Source: Rubrobacter_A sp965214435
Lineage (GTDB): Bacteria > Actinomycetota > Rubrobacteria > Rubrobacterales > Rubrobacteraceae
DNA length: 64,000 bases
Direction: 5' to 3'
NCBI GenBank assembly: GCA_965214435.1
Contig: OZ243960.1
Span: 2,232,001-2,296,000, forward strand
The notes beneath the pieces were generated by a model, which was not told where the DNA came from, did not search any database, and worked only from the letters and a program-made list of their open reading frames with translations. A program made the position numbers and the translations under genes. This document shows, in pieces, positions 1 to 8,025 of this stretch (position 1 is the stretch's first letter; each line of letters opens with the position of its first letter).

Positions 1-135
1 CCGGCCGCCGACGCCCCGGCCCTTGTCGAGGACCGTGACCCGCCAGCCATTATCTTGAAGCTCGTTCGCGGCTATGAGACCGGCCATACCGGCCCCGACG
101 ATTACGCAGGAGGAATTAGTTGCCATGTCGCTCAT
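1..135 (-). CDS. NAD(P)/FAD-dependent oxidoreductase, N-terminal part (runs off window)
   Basis: Only the first 45 codons lie in the window. They carry a textbook N-terminal Rossmann dinucleotide fold: a hydrophobic strand, then VGAGMAGLIAA (GxGxxG), an acidic residue closing the second strand, and a KGRGVGGR stretch that resembles renalase-like flavoprotein amine oxidases. Two starts are possible, ATG at 135 (MSDMATNS) and ATG at 126 (MATNS); 135 is chosen because a purine-rich AAAGAG lies upstream. It lies upstream of no other gene here; the downstream SDR is on the same strand but transcribed toward it. Substrate cannot be judged from this fragment. Confidence 0.75.
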   Translation of the reverse strand, partial: MSDMATNSSCVIVGAGMAGLIAANELQDNGWRVTVLDKGRGVGGR

Positions 136-166
136 CCGGGACTCTTTCTAGATACTCTTTTAGTGC

Positions 167-931
167 TCAGGTGCTCTTCTGGGAGCGGCGGGGGAGGGTG
201 CGGACGGTCGAGAGACCGCCGTCGATGCCGAATACCTGGCCGGTTACCCAGTCCTGTTCGGGGTCCAGGAGCCACCGGATCATGGACGCTATATCCTTCG
301 GTTCCCCGAGCCGGCCGAGCGGGTGCAAGTCGGTCGACGCCTGGCGGGCGGTGTCGCTGCGGGTTACGTTCGCGGTCATTTGCGTCTGGATGAGACCCGG
401 CGCTACCACGTTAAAGCGGAGGTTCCGTCCCACGTAGGAGGACGCCGCCGCGAGCGCCAGCCCCGTTACCCCACCCTTGGCAGCGGCTACCGCCTCGTGG
501 TTGGCGAGCCCGACCCGCGCGGCGACCGAGGACAGCAAGACCACCGAGCCGCCGTCCTGCATGTGGTTGGCCGCGGCCTTTACGGTCCCGAAGGCGGTTG
601 TCATATTCAACGCTATGGTATTGGCCCACTCATCGTCAGTGGTCAGGTGCGCCGGCTTCAAGATAAACGACCCGACGCAGTTGGCGACCCCGTCTACGCG
701 GCCGTACTGGTCTACCGCCTCTTTAAAGAGCCCGTCTACCTCGCTGGTCTGCGTGGCGTCGAGGGCGACGGTGTGGGCGCCGTACTCGTCGGCGAGCTTG
801 CCGAGCTTATCTTCGTCTCGGCCACCGGCTACAAGCTGGGCTCCGTCTTCGGCAAGTCGGCGGCACAGCTCGGTCCCGATGCCGCCGGTCGCGCCGAGGA
901 CTACGTAAACCGGACGTTCGTTGTTATCCAT
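167..931 (-). CDS. SDR family NAD(P)-dependent oxidoreductase with atypical active site
   Basis: A 254-residue short-chain dehydrogenase/reductase. The cofactor loop GATGGIG is at residues 13-19, an NxxG-like NCVG at 84-87, the structural Asn in LNM at 109, serines at 134/135 and the active-site Lys at 152. The catalytic Tyr expected four residues before that Lys is Val148 (codon GTA, 488-490), so this belongs to a divergent SDR group or uses another acid/base. The C-terminus keeps the VTGQVFGIDGG signature of enoyl-ACP or 3-oxoacyl reductase-like SDRs. Its ATG overlaps the last 8 nt of the deacetylase-like gene upstream, which suggests translational coupling. Substrate unknown. Confidence 0.85.
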   Translation of the reverse strand: MDNNERPVYVVLGATGGIGTELCRRLAEDGAQLVAGGRDEDKLGKLADEYGAHTVALDATQTSEVDGLFKEAVDQYGRVDGVANCVGSFILKPAHLTTDDEWANTIALNMTTAFGTVKAAANHMQDGGSVVLLSSVAARVGLANHEAVAAAKGGVTGLALAAASSYVGRNLRFNVVAPGLIQTQMTANVTRSDTARQASTDLHPLGRLGEPKDIASMIRWLLDPEQDWVTGQVFGIDGGLSTVRTLPRRSQKST

Positions 932-1850
932 GCGTGATGCCTTTCTGTAGCTTCTGCCTGTGTAGGGCCGCGGCCCGTTCTACGGTCTGGAAGTGGATGT
1001 CCACCGTGTCGGAGACTTCCCGGGCGTAGCCGCCGGCCATCGTGGCGACGACGGGCAGGCCGCGATCCCGGCACCCTTCGAGCACCATCCGGTCCCGCTC
1101 CGAGAGCCCTCTTTTGCTGACCGACAGCCGCCCGAGTTTGTCGCCCGCGAACGGGTCCGCCCCGGCCAGGAAGATCGCTAGTTGCGCTTCCTGCTCCAAT
1201 GCTTTCTCCAGCCCGCCGGAGAGCGTCGAGAGGAAACCGGCGTCGTCGGTGCCGTCGGCAAGCTCGACGTCGAGGTCGCTCTTCTCCTTGTTAAACGGGA
1301 AGTTCTTCGCGCCGTGGATCGAGAACGTAAAGATAGACGGGTCGTCAGCGAGGATGCTCGCGGTGCCGTTGCCCTGATGCACGTCGGTGTCTATGATGAC
1401 CACCTTCTCGACGAGACCTTCGGCCTGTAGCGCCCGGGCGGCAATGGCGGCGTCGTTCAGGATGCAGTAACCTTCCCCTCGGTCGGCGAAGGCGTGGTGG
1501 GTGCCGCCGGCGATGTTCGCGGCGAACCCATCCTGCAAAGCTACCCGGCAGGCGTCGAGCGTGCCGCCGGAAGCCCTACGTGAACGCTCGACCATCCTCT
1601 TTGACCAGGGAAAGCCGATCCGGCGTACCTCCTGCTTGGTGAGGGTGCCGTCCACGACCCGCCGCAGGTAGTCCGGGGAGTGGGCGCGCAGGATCTGCTC
1701 GTCGCTTACCGCCTCCGGGACCCGCAACTCGCCGTCCCCGACTATACCGGCTCCTTCGACCCGCTCGCGCAACATCGAGTACTTCTCCATCGGGAACCGG
1801 TGTCCCTCGGGCAGCGGTAGCACGAAGTGGTCGCTGTAGAAGACTTTCAA
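924..1850 (-). CDS. Histone deacetylase-like (class IV type) amidohydrolase
   Basis: A zinc-dependent deacetylase of the arginase/HDAC fold, 308 residues from the chosen TTG at 1850. Visible active-site features are the His pair in GGTHHAF (118/119), the zinc ligands in DTDVHQGNG (Asp156, His158), the third Asp in AGADPF (232) and the Tyr in MAGGYAR. Bacterial members remove acyl groups from small molecules or lysines. The reading frame stays open upstream to 2150, but that would run through the divergent DUF72 gene and add non-homologous sequence. The TTG giving MKVFYSDHF has GGGACGAG upstream and matches where family members start. It is coupled to the downstream SDR by an 8-nt overlap. Confidence 0.85.
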   Translation of the reverse strand: MKVFYSDHFVLPLPEGHRFPMEKYSMLRERVEGAGIVGDGELRVPEAVSDEQILRAHSPDYLRRVVDGTLTKQEVRRIGFPWSKRMVERSRRASGGTLDACRVALQDGFAANIAGGTHHAFADRGEGYCILNDAAIAARALQAEGLVEKVVIIDTDVHQGNGTASILADDPSIFTFSIHGAKNFPFNKEKSDLDVELADGTDDAGFLSTLSGGLEKALEQEAQLAIFLAGADPFAGDKLGRLSVSKRGLSERDRMVLEGCRDRGLPVVATMAGGYAREVSDTVDIHFQTVERAAALHRQKLQKGITHG

Positions 1851-1979
1851 AGCGTCTCGTCCCGGAAGTACATGGCTGCAATGTAGTACATCTCCGGCCT
1901 CCGGTTTGCGGTAGCTTTCATAAAAGCGGTATTTTGCCTGTGGTAGCATCCAGCTTTCGTGAAAGGTACACGCTAACAA

Positions 1980-2801
1980 GTGGACGACGCGGCGCAGCAG
2001 AAGCTGTTCGAGGAGCCGACCGGTGAAACTTCGCCTCCCGAGCCAGGCCTGTACCTCGGTACCTCCGGCTGGTCCTACGCCGACTGGGAGGGTACGCTCT
2101 ACCCGGCCGCCACCTCGCCGGGCGCCCGGCTCCCCGAGTACGTAAAACACTACGCGACGGTCGAAATAGACTCGACGTTCTACGGTACTCCCCGGCGCTC
2201 GACGGTCGAGCGGTGGCGGGAAGTCGCGCCGGAGGGATTCCTATTTGCTGCCAAGTTCCCGCAGGAGATCACCCACGAGCGGAACCTGGTGGACTGTAAG
2301 GAACCTGCGGAAACGTTCGTACAGACCCTGCAAGCCCTGGGAGACCGGCTCGGTCCGCTCTTGCTACAGCTACCACCAAACTTTACGGTAGAAGGAATGG
2401 ACGTGCTGGAGCGTTTTCTGGAAGGGTTGCCGGGCGGGGCGCGGTACGCGGTCGAGGTCCGGCACCGGAGTTGGGTAGACTCGGACCTGCCGGCGTTGTT
2501 GGGCGAAAAGGGAGCGGCGCTCGTCCTGGTGGATTACCCGCGGATGCCGCGGATGGAGGCGTTAACGGCGGACTTCACGTATATCCGGTGGCTCGGGAAC
2601 CGACGGGAGTTTCCGTCGGGGCACACGGGACCCAAAAAAGATCGGACGGAGGAGTTGTCGTGGTGGTCGGGGGTCGTGGACCGGGCGCTAGCCGAAGACC
2701 GCCAGGTGTTCGCCTACGCCAACAACCACTACCAGAACCACTCCCCCTCGACACTGGCGCGGTTCATGGAGATCCGGGCTGGACGCCGGGGAGAAGCCTA
2801 G
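1980..2801 (+). CDS. DUF72 (YecE-like) TIM-barrel protein
   Basis: 273 residues, GTG start. Hallmarks of DUF72: LGTSGWSYADW near residue 27, the EIDSTFYGTP block near 60, FAAKFPQEITHE, LLLQLPPNF, AVEVRHRSW, and the C-terminal YANNHYQNHSP that holds conserved Asn/His residues. The family is a widespread cytosolic TIM barrel of unproven biochemistry. It is the first gene of a two-gene unit: its TAG is followed at once by the TTG of the next gene. It diverges from the deacetylase-like gene across about 130 bp, which must hold both promoters. Confidence 0.85.
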   Translation: MDDAAQQKLFEEPTGETSPPEPGLYLGTSGWSYADWEGTLYPAATSPGARLPEYVKHYATVEIDSTFYGTPRRSTVERWREVAPEGFLFAAKFPQEITHERNLVDCKEPAETFVQTLQALGDRLGPLLLQLPPNFTVEGMDVLERFLEGLPGGARYAVEVRHRSWVDSDLPALLGEKGAALVLVDYPRMPRMEALTADFTYIRWLGNRREFPSGHTGPKKDRTEELSWWSGVVDRALAEDRQVFAYANNHYQNHSPSTLARFMEIRAGRRGEA

Positions 2802-3578
2802 TTGTCCACACCGGTAATTTTCAGCACGGGCTCGCTGCACCCGTTTGGTTTGGAGCGCATATTCGCCTGGGCGTCAGAGGTCGGATACGACGGCATGGAA
2901 GTAATGATGGACGACCGCTGGGATACCCACCAGGAAGCCTACCTGACGTCCCTCGCCGGACGGTGCGGCATCCCGGTTTACACGCTCCACCCCCCGATAA
3001 AGCGGGGAGCCTGGGGCCTGCCGGCCGGAGAGACGCTGGTGCGGGCCGCGCGGCTCGCTGCCAAGGTCGGGGCGGAGGTCGTGGTGGCCCACCCGCCGCC
3101 GGCCGGACGTCCGCTCTTGGAGTGGAGAAAAGGCCCATTATCCCGGGCCCGGGAAGAAGGTGTCGCCGTGGCCGTCGAGAACATGCCCAGCGGTCAAGCC
3201 AAACGTTTTAGCGTCCGCCGCTCGCGCAGTTGCTACAAGCCGGAGCACCTCTCCGGCCTCGGCGACGTTACGCTAGACACCAGCCACGTCGGGGCCAGCG
3301 ACCTAGACCTTCTAAAGACGCTCTCGGCGCTCGAAGGCCAACTACGCCACGTCCACCTCTCCGACTCCCGGCTGCAGGGGACCGACGACCACCGGCTGCC
3401 GGGCAAGGGGAAGCTACCGCTAAAGCCATTCCTGAAGCGGGTCGGCGAGTTGGACTACCCTGGCGTCGTGAGCCTGGAGCTAAAGCCCTGGCCGCTGGGT
3501 ACCCCGAACCCCGAGGTAATACTAAAGCGCATGCAAGAGGCGCTGGACTTCACCCGCGAGGGGCTCGAAGGGCGGTAG
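2802..3578 (+). CDS. Sugar phosphate isomerase/epimerase-like (AP endonuclease family 2 fold)
   Basis: 258 residues with the xylose-isomerase-like TIM barrel. Likely metal-site residues are His in YTLHPP (about 64), Glu in VAVENMPS, Asp/His in TLDTSHVG, His/Asp in VHLSDS, the HRLPGKG loop and the terminal SLELKP. The start is a TTG directly abutting the upstream stop codon with no spacer, so expression probably depends on re-initiation after DUF72. Members include endonuclease IV and inositol or tagatose epimerases; which reaction applies here cannot be read from sequence. Confidence 0.8.
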   Translation: MSTPVIFSTGSLHPFGLERIFAWASEVGYDGMEVMMDDRWDTHQEAYLTSLAGRCGIPVYTLHPPIKRGAWGLPAGETLVRAARLAAKVGAEVVVAHPPPAGRPLLEWRKGPLSRAREEGVAVAVENMPSGQAKRFSVRRSRSCYKPEHLSGLGDVTLDTSHVGASDLDLLKTLSALEGQLRHVHLSDSRLQGTDDHRLPGKGKLPLKPFLKRVGELDYPGVVSLELKPWPLGTPNPEVILKRMQEALDFTREGLEGR

Positions 3579-4103
3579 CCGGCAAGCGAGGGACACCCTT
3601 CTCTTGAAGCATCATCGGGTTTCTGGCGGCTCTCCGATCCGGGCGGTCACGCGAGTTTAAGCTCCGGGATAATCCGGGCCGGACGCTCGTAGTCCTGGTC
3701 GCTGTGGAGCAGCAAGAGGTCGTGCGCCCTCGTTGCGGAACGTCTCCGGGACTTCGTCCAAGCTAGGACATAAACCCCGTTACACTGGCGCGCGAGGCTT
3801 ACAGAAACCCGGACGGCGTCGCAAATTGCGGAAACTGCTTTCGAGGAGGTGCTTAGAGCGGGATTGAAATCCCGCCAGGTAGTCCACCCTAACCAACAGA
3901 TCCCGGCATTCGGCAACAGGAACATACTGCTCCACGCCCGAATGGCGCTCGCCGCACTTAAAGTTGTGGTGGTCAATCCTCCGAACCAGAGTCATGCTCC
4001 GGGCACAGAGGTGGCGCCCACAAACCCATCGTGGACGCCACCTCACTTTGCCACTTGAAACGCACCCCTCCTCCAGTAAAGTGCTTTTACGTACCCTCGA
4101 TGA
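3579..4103. other. Gene-poor stretch with decayed coding remnants
   Basis: About 525 bp with no intact gene. Minus-strand frames contain scraps interrupted by stops, including the PIN-like tail listed separately and the phrase DEVPETFRNEGA in another frame. The composition is less GC-rich than its neighbours. This is where the upstream housekeeping-like block meets the RidA/DUF488 pair, and it reads like an old insertion or deletion scar. Confidence 0.5.
3647..3790 (-). pseudogene. C-terminal remnant of a PIN-domain (VapC-like) toxin
   Basis: The minus-strand frame ends with LLLHSDQDYERPARIIPEL, which closely resembles the last strand and helix of VapC toxins, where the fourth acidic active-site residue sits (pattern L-L-H-x-D-x-D-[FY]-E-x-I-A). 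The sequence upstream in the same frame does not continue as a PIN domain, and no start or cognate antitoxin is seen, so this is a fragment. The left boundary (3790) is approximate. The assignment rests on this one motif. Confidence 0.4.
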
Positions 4104-4127
4104 ATGATGAATGGGGTTAATGTGACG

Positions 4128-4523
4128 ATGGAGCGAACGGCGGTCAACCCGTGGGCGTGGGCGTTGGAGATGGGGTACAACCAGGGTGAGATCGTCGCCG
4201 GGCACACCCGGACTCTGTACTGCGCCGGGCAGACCGCGATGAGCGGCGACGGCAAACCACAGCATGCCGGTGACATGGCGGCACAGTTGGCGCTGAGCCT
4301 CGACAACCTGGAGGCCATTCTCGGCGAGGCCGACATGTCCCTCGCGAACCTTGTCCGGCTCAACGTCTACACCACCGACATCGAACGGCTTTTCCAGCAC
4401 TACGGCGTGCTGGCATCAAGGATGGGTGCCGCCGGGGTGGCGCCGACCACCACGATGCTCGGGGTGACCCGGCTGGCGATCCTCGACTTGATGGTCGAGC
4501 TTGAGGGCACCGCCGTCGCGTGA
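4128..4523 (+). CDS. RidA/YjgF family protein (enamine/imine deaminase-like)
   Basis: 131 residues from ATG 4128 (MERTAVNPWAW). Upstream in-frame starts at 4104 and 4122 are possible, but homologues begin at MERT. The RidA fold is recognised by RTLYCAGQTAMSGDG, the central DNLEAIL helix, and LVRLNVYTTD. The canonical Arg of the RNVYTTD-type motif is replaced by a LNVYTTD arrangement, so this is an archaetype-divergent subfamily common in actinobacteria. RidA enzymes hydrolyse reactive enamines from PLP enzymes. Unlike nearby genes it uses no ATA codon for Ile and prefers CGC/CGG Arg, which suggests transfer together with the following DUF488 gene. Confidence 0.8.
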   Translation: MERTAVNPWAWALEMGYNQGEIVAGHTRTLYCAGQTAMSGDGKPQHAGDMAAQLALSLDNLEAILGEADMSLANLVRLNVYTTDIERLFQHYGVLASRMGAAGVAPTTTMLGVTRLAILDLMVELEGTAVA

Positions 4524-4594
4524 TGCGACCTCGTCGCTTCCGGCGGGGCTGCCGGTTGAACCGGCACGAGCAGCAGGCGGGTGAGTGATTTCCG

Positions 4595-5080
4595 GTGCTC
4601 AAGATGGTGACGATCGGTGTCTATGGCTTCGATGGCGAGTCTTTCCTGCGACGACTGCGGCACGCAGACGTGCGTCTGCTGATCGACGTACGTCAGCGCC
4701 GCGGTGTCCGCGGATCCGAGTACGCCTGGGCGAACTCACTCCGGCTGCAAACGGCCCTCGCCCGGGCCCGGATCGCCTACGAGCACCACCCTGAACTCGC
4801 CCCAACCACCGAGCTACGCCAGCTCCAGTATGCCGAGGATGACCGCCAAGGGGTCGGCAAGCGCTCGCGCCGCGAGCTCGCCGCCGAGTACACCCGCCGC
4901 TACACCACCGAGATCCTCGACCGCGCCGACCTCACACAGGTCGTGTCGGCGCTGCAGAGCAGCGGGACCGCGGCGCTGCTCTGTGTCGAGCGCGACCCTG
5001 AGGCCTGCCACCGCTCGCTAATCGCCCAGCGGTTGACCGAGCAGCACCGCGTCGCGATCGAGCACCTGCGCCCGCTGTGA
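4595..5080 (+). CDS. DUF488 family protein
   Basis: 161 residues from GTG 4595; ATG 4604 is an equally good start. DUF488 features are IGVYGFDGESFL at the N-terminus, LLIDVRQRRGVRG, and the C-terminal LLCVERDPEACHRSLIA with its Cys and His pair. The family is cytosolic and of unknown biochemistry, often found near stress or nucleic-acid genes. It lies 71 bp after the RidA gene on the same strand and shares its codon use (no ATA Ile), unlike the surrounding genes. Confidence 0.8.
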   Translation: MLKMVTIGVYGFDGESFLRRLRHADVRLLIDVRQRRGVRGSEYAWANSLRLQTALARARIAYEHHPELAPTTELRQLQYAEDDRQGVGKRSRRELAAEYTRRYTTEILDRADLTQVVSALQSSGTAALLCVERDPEACHRSLIAQRLTEQHRVAIEHLRPL

Positions 5081-5135
5081 GGCATGAACTCTCACGCGCG
5101 AGCAACCCAGGACATAACCCCCGGGGTTTTCGCGA

Positions 5136-5154
5136 CATGGCTGTGACAGCCATG
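5136..5154. terminator. Short perfect hairpin between convergent genes
   Basis: CATGGCTG-tga-CAGCCATG forms an 8-bp stem with a 3-nt loop in the gap between the DUF488 gene (+) and the ClpN gene (-). There is no clear T-run, so termination activity is uncertain. Confidence 0.4.
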
Positions 5155-5201
5155 CTTCTACGACATTGTGAGTAGGTCTGGTCAGGAGCGGGGTACTTCA
5201 G

Positions 5202-5714
5202 TCAACTCGCGCGGTGGCGGCCTTGTAACCGGTCGAGCCGGTCTTCTATCTCCGAGATTTGTATGCCCCTGCTGGTTAGTATACGCGCGGTCGTCCCTCC
5301 TTCGTTGCGCAGGATGCCGAGCAGGACGTGCTCCGGGGTGAGCCGGTTGTCACCCAACCGGAGCGCCTCTCCTAGCGACTGATCCAACGCCTTTTTTGCC
5401 CGGGGAGAGAAAGGTATCCGACGGTCATCGGGTATACGCATCTCGAAGGCTTCACCGGCTTCCTGGCGCACGTCCTCCAGCGAGATACCGACCGAGGAGA
5501 GCGCGTCGGCCAGCAGTTCTTCGGATGCCTCGCGGGTATGCTCCAGGGTCATGCCCGCCGAACGGAGCGCCTCGCCAGCTACCCCTCCGTCAGCCCGGAG
5601 GATGCCCAGTAGAAGATCCTCATCTCCGACGGAGTCGTGGCCGAGCGACCGGGCTTCTTCTACAGCAGCCTCGACGGACCCGCGAGCCTCCCGGGTAAAA
5701 CGATTGAAGACCAT
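5202..5714 (-). CDS. Clp N-terminal (double ClpN repeat) domain protein
   Basis: 170 residues made of two Clp_N repeats with no AAA+ module. The first has EEARSLGHDSVGDEDLLLGI at about residues 19-38; the second has EALRLGDNRLTPEHVLLGIL at about 115-134. Such stand-alone proteins resemble ClpS/ClpC adaptor regions and may bind substrates or compete for a Clp ATPase. It is the second gene of an operon with the small HTH regulator 13 bp upstream, a pairing common in actinobacteria. The region 85-105 (FEMRIPDDRRIPFSP) is the usual inter-repeat linker. Confidence 0.85.
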   Translation of the reverse strand: MVFNRFTREARGSVEAAVEEARSLGHDSVGDEDLLLGILRADGGVAGEALRSAGMTLEHTREASEELLADALSSVGISLEDVRQEAGEAFEMRIPDDRRIPFSPRAKKALDQSLGEALRLGDNRLTPEHVLLGILRNEGGTTARILTSRGIQISEIEDRLDRLQGRHRAS

Positions 5715-5727
5715 GCCTCTACCTCCT

Positions 5728-5964
5728 CTACGACCTGCCGCCAGGATACTTATCCCGCAAACGCCCGGCGTGCTTTTTGTGGACAGCCTGCTTGCTTACT
5801 CCTAGAACCTCGGCGATCCTGGCCCACGACCAACCCGCGACAAACGCGTTATCTACCTGCGCCGACTCCAGTGCCTCCAAGAGCCGCCGCAGCGCGACTA
5901 CCGCCTCCAACCCTTCCTCGGGGTCCCGCGGTCCCTCTATCTCCGTACCCAAATGCTCGTTCAT
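5728..5964 (-). CDS. Small helix-turn-helix DNA-binding protein
   Basis: 78 residues. The C-terminal half holds a sigma-70 region 4-like helix-turn-helix, WSWARIAEVLGVSKQAVHKK at about 46-65, followed by a basic tail (LRDKY). The N-terminal helix (LEAVVALRRLLEALESAQV) could dimerise. The ATG lies 6 nt after a near-consensus -10 box, so the mRNA is probably leaderless. A palindrome overlapping that promoter suggests autoregulation. It is the first gene of the ClpN operon. Confidence 0.8.
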   Translation of the reverse strand: MNEHLGTEIEGPRDPEEGLEAVVALRRLLEALESAQVDNAFVAGWSWARIAEVLGVSKQAVHKKHAGRLRDKYPGGRS

Positions 5965-5966
5965 GC

Positions 5967-5999
5967 GTCAACTATAATTGACGAGTATTTGTTTATCAA
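5967..5999 (-). promoter_or_regulatory. Sigma-70-type promoter with palindromic operator; predicted leaderless transcript
   Basis: On the minus strand, -35 TTGATA (5999-5994) is followed by a 17-nt spacer and -10 TATAGT (5976-5971). Six more nucleotides lead directly to the ATG at 5964, so the expected transcription start coincides with the start codon. The inverted repeat GTCAACTATAATTGAC (5967-5982) overlaps the -10 box and could bind the HTH protein encoded just downstream. Confidence 0.75.
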
Positions 6000-6113
6000 T
6001 AAAGATTGACGGTGTTCCTGGTACGTTTCTGGGGGTATGGGCAACGGGTAATACAGGCTCCGGGTAGGGTGGTAAGCTCTTTCCGGGTTTTCTAGAGTGG
6101 AGGAGTAGTTTCT

Positions 6114-7217
6114 ATGAGAGATGTACGGTTGGAGAAGTTGGCGCGGCTGCTGGTGGATTATTCAGTCGGAGCGGGGGAGGGGGAGCAGGTCGTGCTCTCC
6201 GGCGGGGCGGCTGCGGAGTCGCTCATGAAGGAGGTCTACGGCCGGTTGCTGGAGGTCGGGGCGTTGCCGGTACCGCAGGTCGCGCTGCCGGGGATGCAGG
6301 AGATCTTCTTCGAGAAGGCCCAGGACATCCACTACGAGAAAACCCCACCCGCAACCCGGACCATCTACGAGCAGGCCGACGCTTTCATCTCGATCATGGC
6401 TCCCCAGAACACCCGCGCTCTGGCGAACGTGGACCCGGCCAAGCAGCAGGCCCTGGGTAAACGCGACAAGCCGCTGCGGGAGATAGTCCTCGAAAGAGAC
6501 CGCTGGGCGCTGACCCTGTTCCCGACCGAAGCCCTGGCCCAAGAGTCGGACATGAGCCTCGCGGAGTACGAGGAGTTCGTGTTCGGGGCGATGGCGCTCG
6601 GCGAAGACGACCCCGTATCCTACTGGAAAGCCGTCGCCGGAGAGCAGCAACGTCTGATAGAGCGTTTGGAAGAGGCGGACGAGGTCCGGATAGTCGGCCC
6701 GGAGACGGACCTTATGCTCTCGGTCAAGGGCCGCAAGTTCCTAAACGGCGACGGGAAGCACAACATGCCGTGTGGCGAGGTATTTACCGGGCCGGTCGAG
6801 GACTCGGTAAACGGCCGGGTGTATTTCGGGGTACCGACGGCGGTCGCCGGGCGCGAGGTCTCGGGCGTCAGGCTGCGCTTCGAGGACGGGAAGGTCGTCG
6901 AGGCGAGTGCCGAGAAGGGCGAGGAGTATTTGAAGTCCATGCTCGACGCCGACGCGGGGGCGCGGTACCTCGGGGAGCTCGGTATCGGGACCAACTACGG
7001 TATTTCCCGCTCTACAAAGAATATTCTCTTCGACGAGAAGCTAGGGGGTACGGTGCACCTGGCGGTCGGCCAGTCCTACGCCAAGACCGGCGGCAAAAAC
7101 GAGTCCAGCGTGCACTGGGACCTTATCTGCGACCTGCGTGAGGGCGGAGAGTTGCGGGCGGACGGCGAGGTCATCGAGCAGGATGGCCGCTTCCCGGACT
7201 TTGATCTGGTCCGGTAG
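6114..7217 (+). CDS. M29 family aminopeptidase (AmpS/aminopeptidase T type)
   Basis: 367 residues, near the family norm. Cytosolic metal-dependent aminopeptidase that releases N-terminal residues from peptides. Motifs are in the C-terminal half: NMPCGEVFTGPVEDSVNG at about 217-234 (Glu ligand), GTNYGI, LGGTVHLAVGQSY (His) and SSVHWDLICD (His and Asp). A strong GGAGGAG ribosome site lies upstream of the ATG. It stands alone on the plus strand, about 100 bp before the HAD gene. Confidence 0.9.
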   Translation: MRDVRLEKLARLLVDYSVGAGEGEQVVLSGGAAAESLMKEVYGRLLEVGALPVPQVALPGMQEIFFEKAQDIHYEKTPPATRTIYEQADAFISIMAPQNTRALANVDPAKQQALGKRDKPLREIVLERDRWALTLFPTEALAQESDMSLAEYEEFVFGAMALGEDDPVSYWKAVAGEQQRLIERLEEADEVRIVGPETDLMLSVKGRKFLNGDGKHNMPCGEVFTGPVEDSVNGRVYFGVPTAVAGREVSGVRLRFEDGKVVEASAEKGEEYLKSMLDADAGARYLGELGIGTNYGISRSTKNILFDEKLGGTVHLAVGQSYAKTGGKNESSVHWDLICDLREGGELRADGEVIEQDGRFPDFDLVR

Positions 7218-7318
7218 AACGCGTGCGCGAACGCGTCCGCGAGTGCGTAGCAGCCTTCACGGTCGCCCGCGGGTGGGAGACTATACTAGGCTTGTAAGGT
7301 AACTTTCGGAGGCTCCGC

Positions 7319-8002
7319 TTGCGGTACGACACGGTATTTCTGGACATAGACGGGACCCTGCTCTGGGTCGACGTGGATGTGGAGGGCTACGTCGCGGACC
7401 TCGCCCCGTACTCCTGGAACGGCCTGTCCGCCGAGGATGCCCGGGGGCCGGTGTGGAAGGGTATGCGCCGGCACATCAAGAACAACATCAACTATCGGAC
7501 CGAGGACGATCTCGCCGACTTCAAGCGCGAAACCGCTGCGGAGACGGCCCGGGACCTCCAAATACACGCCCCGCCGGAACTCCTGCGCCGGACTATCGAC
7601 CAGCGGGTCCTCTTCAAGCCTTTCAAGGAGTCGGAGAGGGTGCTCGACGAGCTCCGCTCGATAGGCTGCCAGATGTACGTCGTGTCGAACTGGGACATCC
7701 TGCTCGAAGAGGTGCTGGAAGACCTCGGGTGGCGAGGTTACTTCGAGGGGATCATAGCCTCGGCGGTAGTCGGCGTGGAGAAACCGGAGCCCGGTATATT
7801 CGAAGAGGCGCTGCGGTTGAGCGGCCGTACCGGAGAGCGGGAAAAAGTCGTCCACGTCGGTAACGACCCGGTATCGGACGTTGAGGGCGCGGTCTCGTCC
7901 GGCATTGACGCGGTCATGATCTCACGTTCCGGAGAAGCGGCCCCCAGAGCGGTCGCCACGCTCCCGGACCTAAACGGCGTGCCGGATATCGTCCGGGGTT
8001 AG
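7319..8002 (+). CDS. HAD family hydrolase (subfamily IA phosphatase-like)
   Basis: 227 residues, TTG start preceded by GGAGG. HAD motifs in order: DIDGT (residues 9-13, nucleophile Asp), SNWD (motif II), EKPEP (motif III Lys) and GNDPVSDVEGA (motif IV). The long insertion between motifs I and II is a helical C1 cap. Likely a cytosolic phosphomonoesterase; the substrate cannot be assigned. Confidence 0.85.
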   Translation: MRYDTVFLDIDGTLLWVDVDVEGYVADLAPYSWNGLSAEDARGPVWKGMRRHIKNNINYRTEDDLADFKRETAAETARDLQIHAPPELLRRTIDQRVLFKPFKESERVLDELRSIGCQMYVVSNWDILLEEVLEDLGWRGYFEGIIASAVVGVEKPEPGIFEEALRLSGRTGEREKVVHVGNDPVSDVEGAVSSGIDAVMISRSGEAAPRAVATLPDLNGVPDIVRG

Positions 8003-8025
8003 CCCCGAGGAGAGCGCCGTTCCCG

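Noticed and set aside
1851..2150. Longer start for the deacetylase-like gene
   Set aside because: It would overlap the divergent DUF72 coding region and lacks family-like sequence before MKVFYSD.
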